64,000 nt of DNA from Streptomyces sp. NBC_01353. Lineage in GTDB: Bacteria > Actinomycetota > Actinomycetes > Streptomycetales > Streptomycetaceae. Shown here piece after piece: positions 63,257 to 64,000 of the stretch. Position numbers and translations under genes: made by a program. The first letter of the stretch is position 1; each line of letters starts with the position of its first letter. The notes beneath the pieces are model-generated. The model was not told where the DNA came from. It saw only the letters and a program-made list of their open reading frames with translations, and ran no database searches. Location: NCBI RefSeq assembly GCF_036237275.1, contig NZ_CP108352.1, positions 4,836,001 to 4,900,000 on the forward strand. Reading direction: 5' to 3'.

Positions 63257-64000
63257 GCCCGGTCCACCAACGGCCGCGCCATCCCCCGGGCCCGCTCGGC
63301 CCCGTCCCGTAGCACCCGGTCCACATGCCCCGGATCGGCCGCCAGCTCCGCATGCCGCTCCCGGACCGGCCGCAGCAGCTCGACGACCGCGTCCGCCGTG
63401 TCCCGCTTCAAAGATCCGTACGACTCATATACACCGGCCAGGGCTTCCGGGTTCCCACCCGTCGAAGCGGCCAGCAGATCGAGCAGATTCGCCACCCCGG
63501 GACTCGCCTCCCGGTCGTAGACGACATCCCGACCGCTGTCGGTCACGGCCCGCATGATCTTCCGCCGCACCGTGTCCGCGTCGTCCAGCAGATAGACGAT
63601 GCCGGCGCCGATCTCATGGGACTTCCCCATCTTCGAGAGCGGGTCCTGCAGATCCATGACCCGCGCCGCCACCTCCGGATGCGTCGCCCTCGGCAGGGTG
63701 AACACATGCCCGTACCGCTGGTTGAACCGCACCGCCAGATCCCGGGTCAGCTCCACATGCTGCGTCTGGTCCTCACCCACCGGCACCTCATCGGTCCCGT
63801 AGGCGAGGATGTCGGCCGCCATCAGCACCGGATACGTCAGCAGCGACAGCCGCACACTCTCCCCGGCGGCCCGCGCCCGCGCACCCTTCTCCTTGTACTG
63901 GATCATCCGCCGCAGCTCGCCATCGGTGGCGGTGCACTCCAGCAGGTACGACAGCCGGGCATGCTCGTCCACATGACTCTGCACGAACACCGTGCACAGC
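63220..64000 (-). CDS. trpS: Tryptophanyl-tRNA synthetase (C-terminal part, runs off the window)
   Basis: About 259 C-terminal residues of a class Ic synthetase; the N-terminus and HIGH motif lie beyond the right edge. Seen: LCTVFVQSHVDEHARLSYLL, MIQYKEKGARA, VLMAADILAYGTDEVPVGED, QTQHVELTRDLAVRFNQ and the KMSKS loop as LSKMGKSHEIGAGIVYLLDD. The Ser of KMSKS is Gly. Streptomyces often carry two tryptophanyl-tRNA synthetases, one of them inducible and indolmycin-resistant; the neighbourhood (downstream of proC) matches what I recall for S. coelicolor TrpRS1. Which type this is cannot be decided without the N-terminus. Confidence 0.95.
   Translation of the reverse strand, partial: LCTVFVQSHVDEHARLSYLLECTATDGELRRMIQYKEKGARARAAGESVRLSLLTYPVLMAADILAYGTDEVPVGEDQTQHVELTRDLAVRFNQRYGHVFTLPRATHPEVAARVMDLQDPLSKMGKSHEIGAGIVYLLDDADTVRRKIMRAVTDSGRDVVYDREASPGVANLLDLLAASTGGNPEALAGVYESYGSLKRDTADAVVELLRPVRERHAELAADPGHVDRVLRDGAERARGMARPLVDRAYRAIGLMPAAG

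Overview
The window is chromosomal DNA from a Streptomyces species. It is very GC-rich throughout, GTG starts are common, genes are joined by ATGA/GTGA stop-start overlaps, and several gene clusters are typical of the genus: panC-nadB-nadC-coaX, lsr2 followed by an 'SCO3374 family' gene and clpC, and sigE-cseA-cseB-cseC. From memory of S. coelicolor, the order (mprF-like gene to trpS) matches the core segment around SCO3397-SCO3334. No rRNA, tRNA, CRISPR array or intact insertion sequence was seen.

Layout. 1-8.4 kb: an MprF/LysX-like membrane lysyltransferase-domain protein, an esterase, a glycine-betaine-type ABC importer whose ATPase gene is divergent from its permease and lipoprotein genes, a coiled-coil membrane protein and a GNAT enzyme. 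8.4-10.8 kb: an orphan NuoD-like complex I subunit lying downstream of a MidA/NDUFAF7-family methyltransferase. 10.9-16.1 kb: a NarL-type two-component pair with a TmrB-like P-loop protein, an ArsR-type regulator, a small protein and a threonine-aldolase-like enzyme. 16.2-21.7 kb: a tightly overlapping vitamin operon (DUF2520 protein, panC, nadB, nadC, coaX) for pantothenate/CoA and NAD synthesis. 22-28 kb: small proteins, a BlaI-type repressor, a short N-acetylglutamate synthase, the nucleoid protein Lsr2, and clpC preceded by a match to the ClgR operator.

28.0-34.3 kb is the region that stands out: a leftward three-gene operon encoding a NACHT-LRR protein with a helical N-terminus, a small Trypco2-domain protein, and a trypsin-NACHT-LRR protein with an intact catalytic triad. 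This is the architecture of bacterial NLR-like conflict (probably anti-phage or programmed-death) systems. It is bounded by the clpC terminator on one side and a secreted M23 peptidase with a structured leader on the other.

35.5-45.4 kb holds envelope-stress and signalling functions: a TetR/MFS efflux pair sharing a large inverted repeat, the sigE-cseABC envelope-stress operon (with a curious tandem repeat between cseB and cseC), mutY, a PAP2 phosphatase, and disA (c-di-AMP synthase). 45.5-55 kb has radA, a sigma-like/BACON membrane protein, a Cys-rich conserved protein, a Ppx/GppA phosphatase, a sugar-phosphate isomerase-like protein with a TetR regulator, and ilvD. 54.7-64 kb has a small secreted-protein gene with an apparent one-base frameshift, a Ser/Thr kinase with a beta-propeller sensor, two tandem SH3-like proteins, an ABC-2 exporter probably read from a leaderless mRNA, proC, an isochorismatase, a GlxA-type regulator and the 3' part of trpS, which runs off the right edge.
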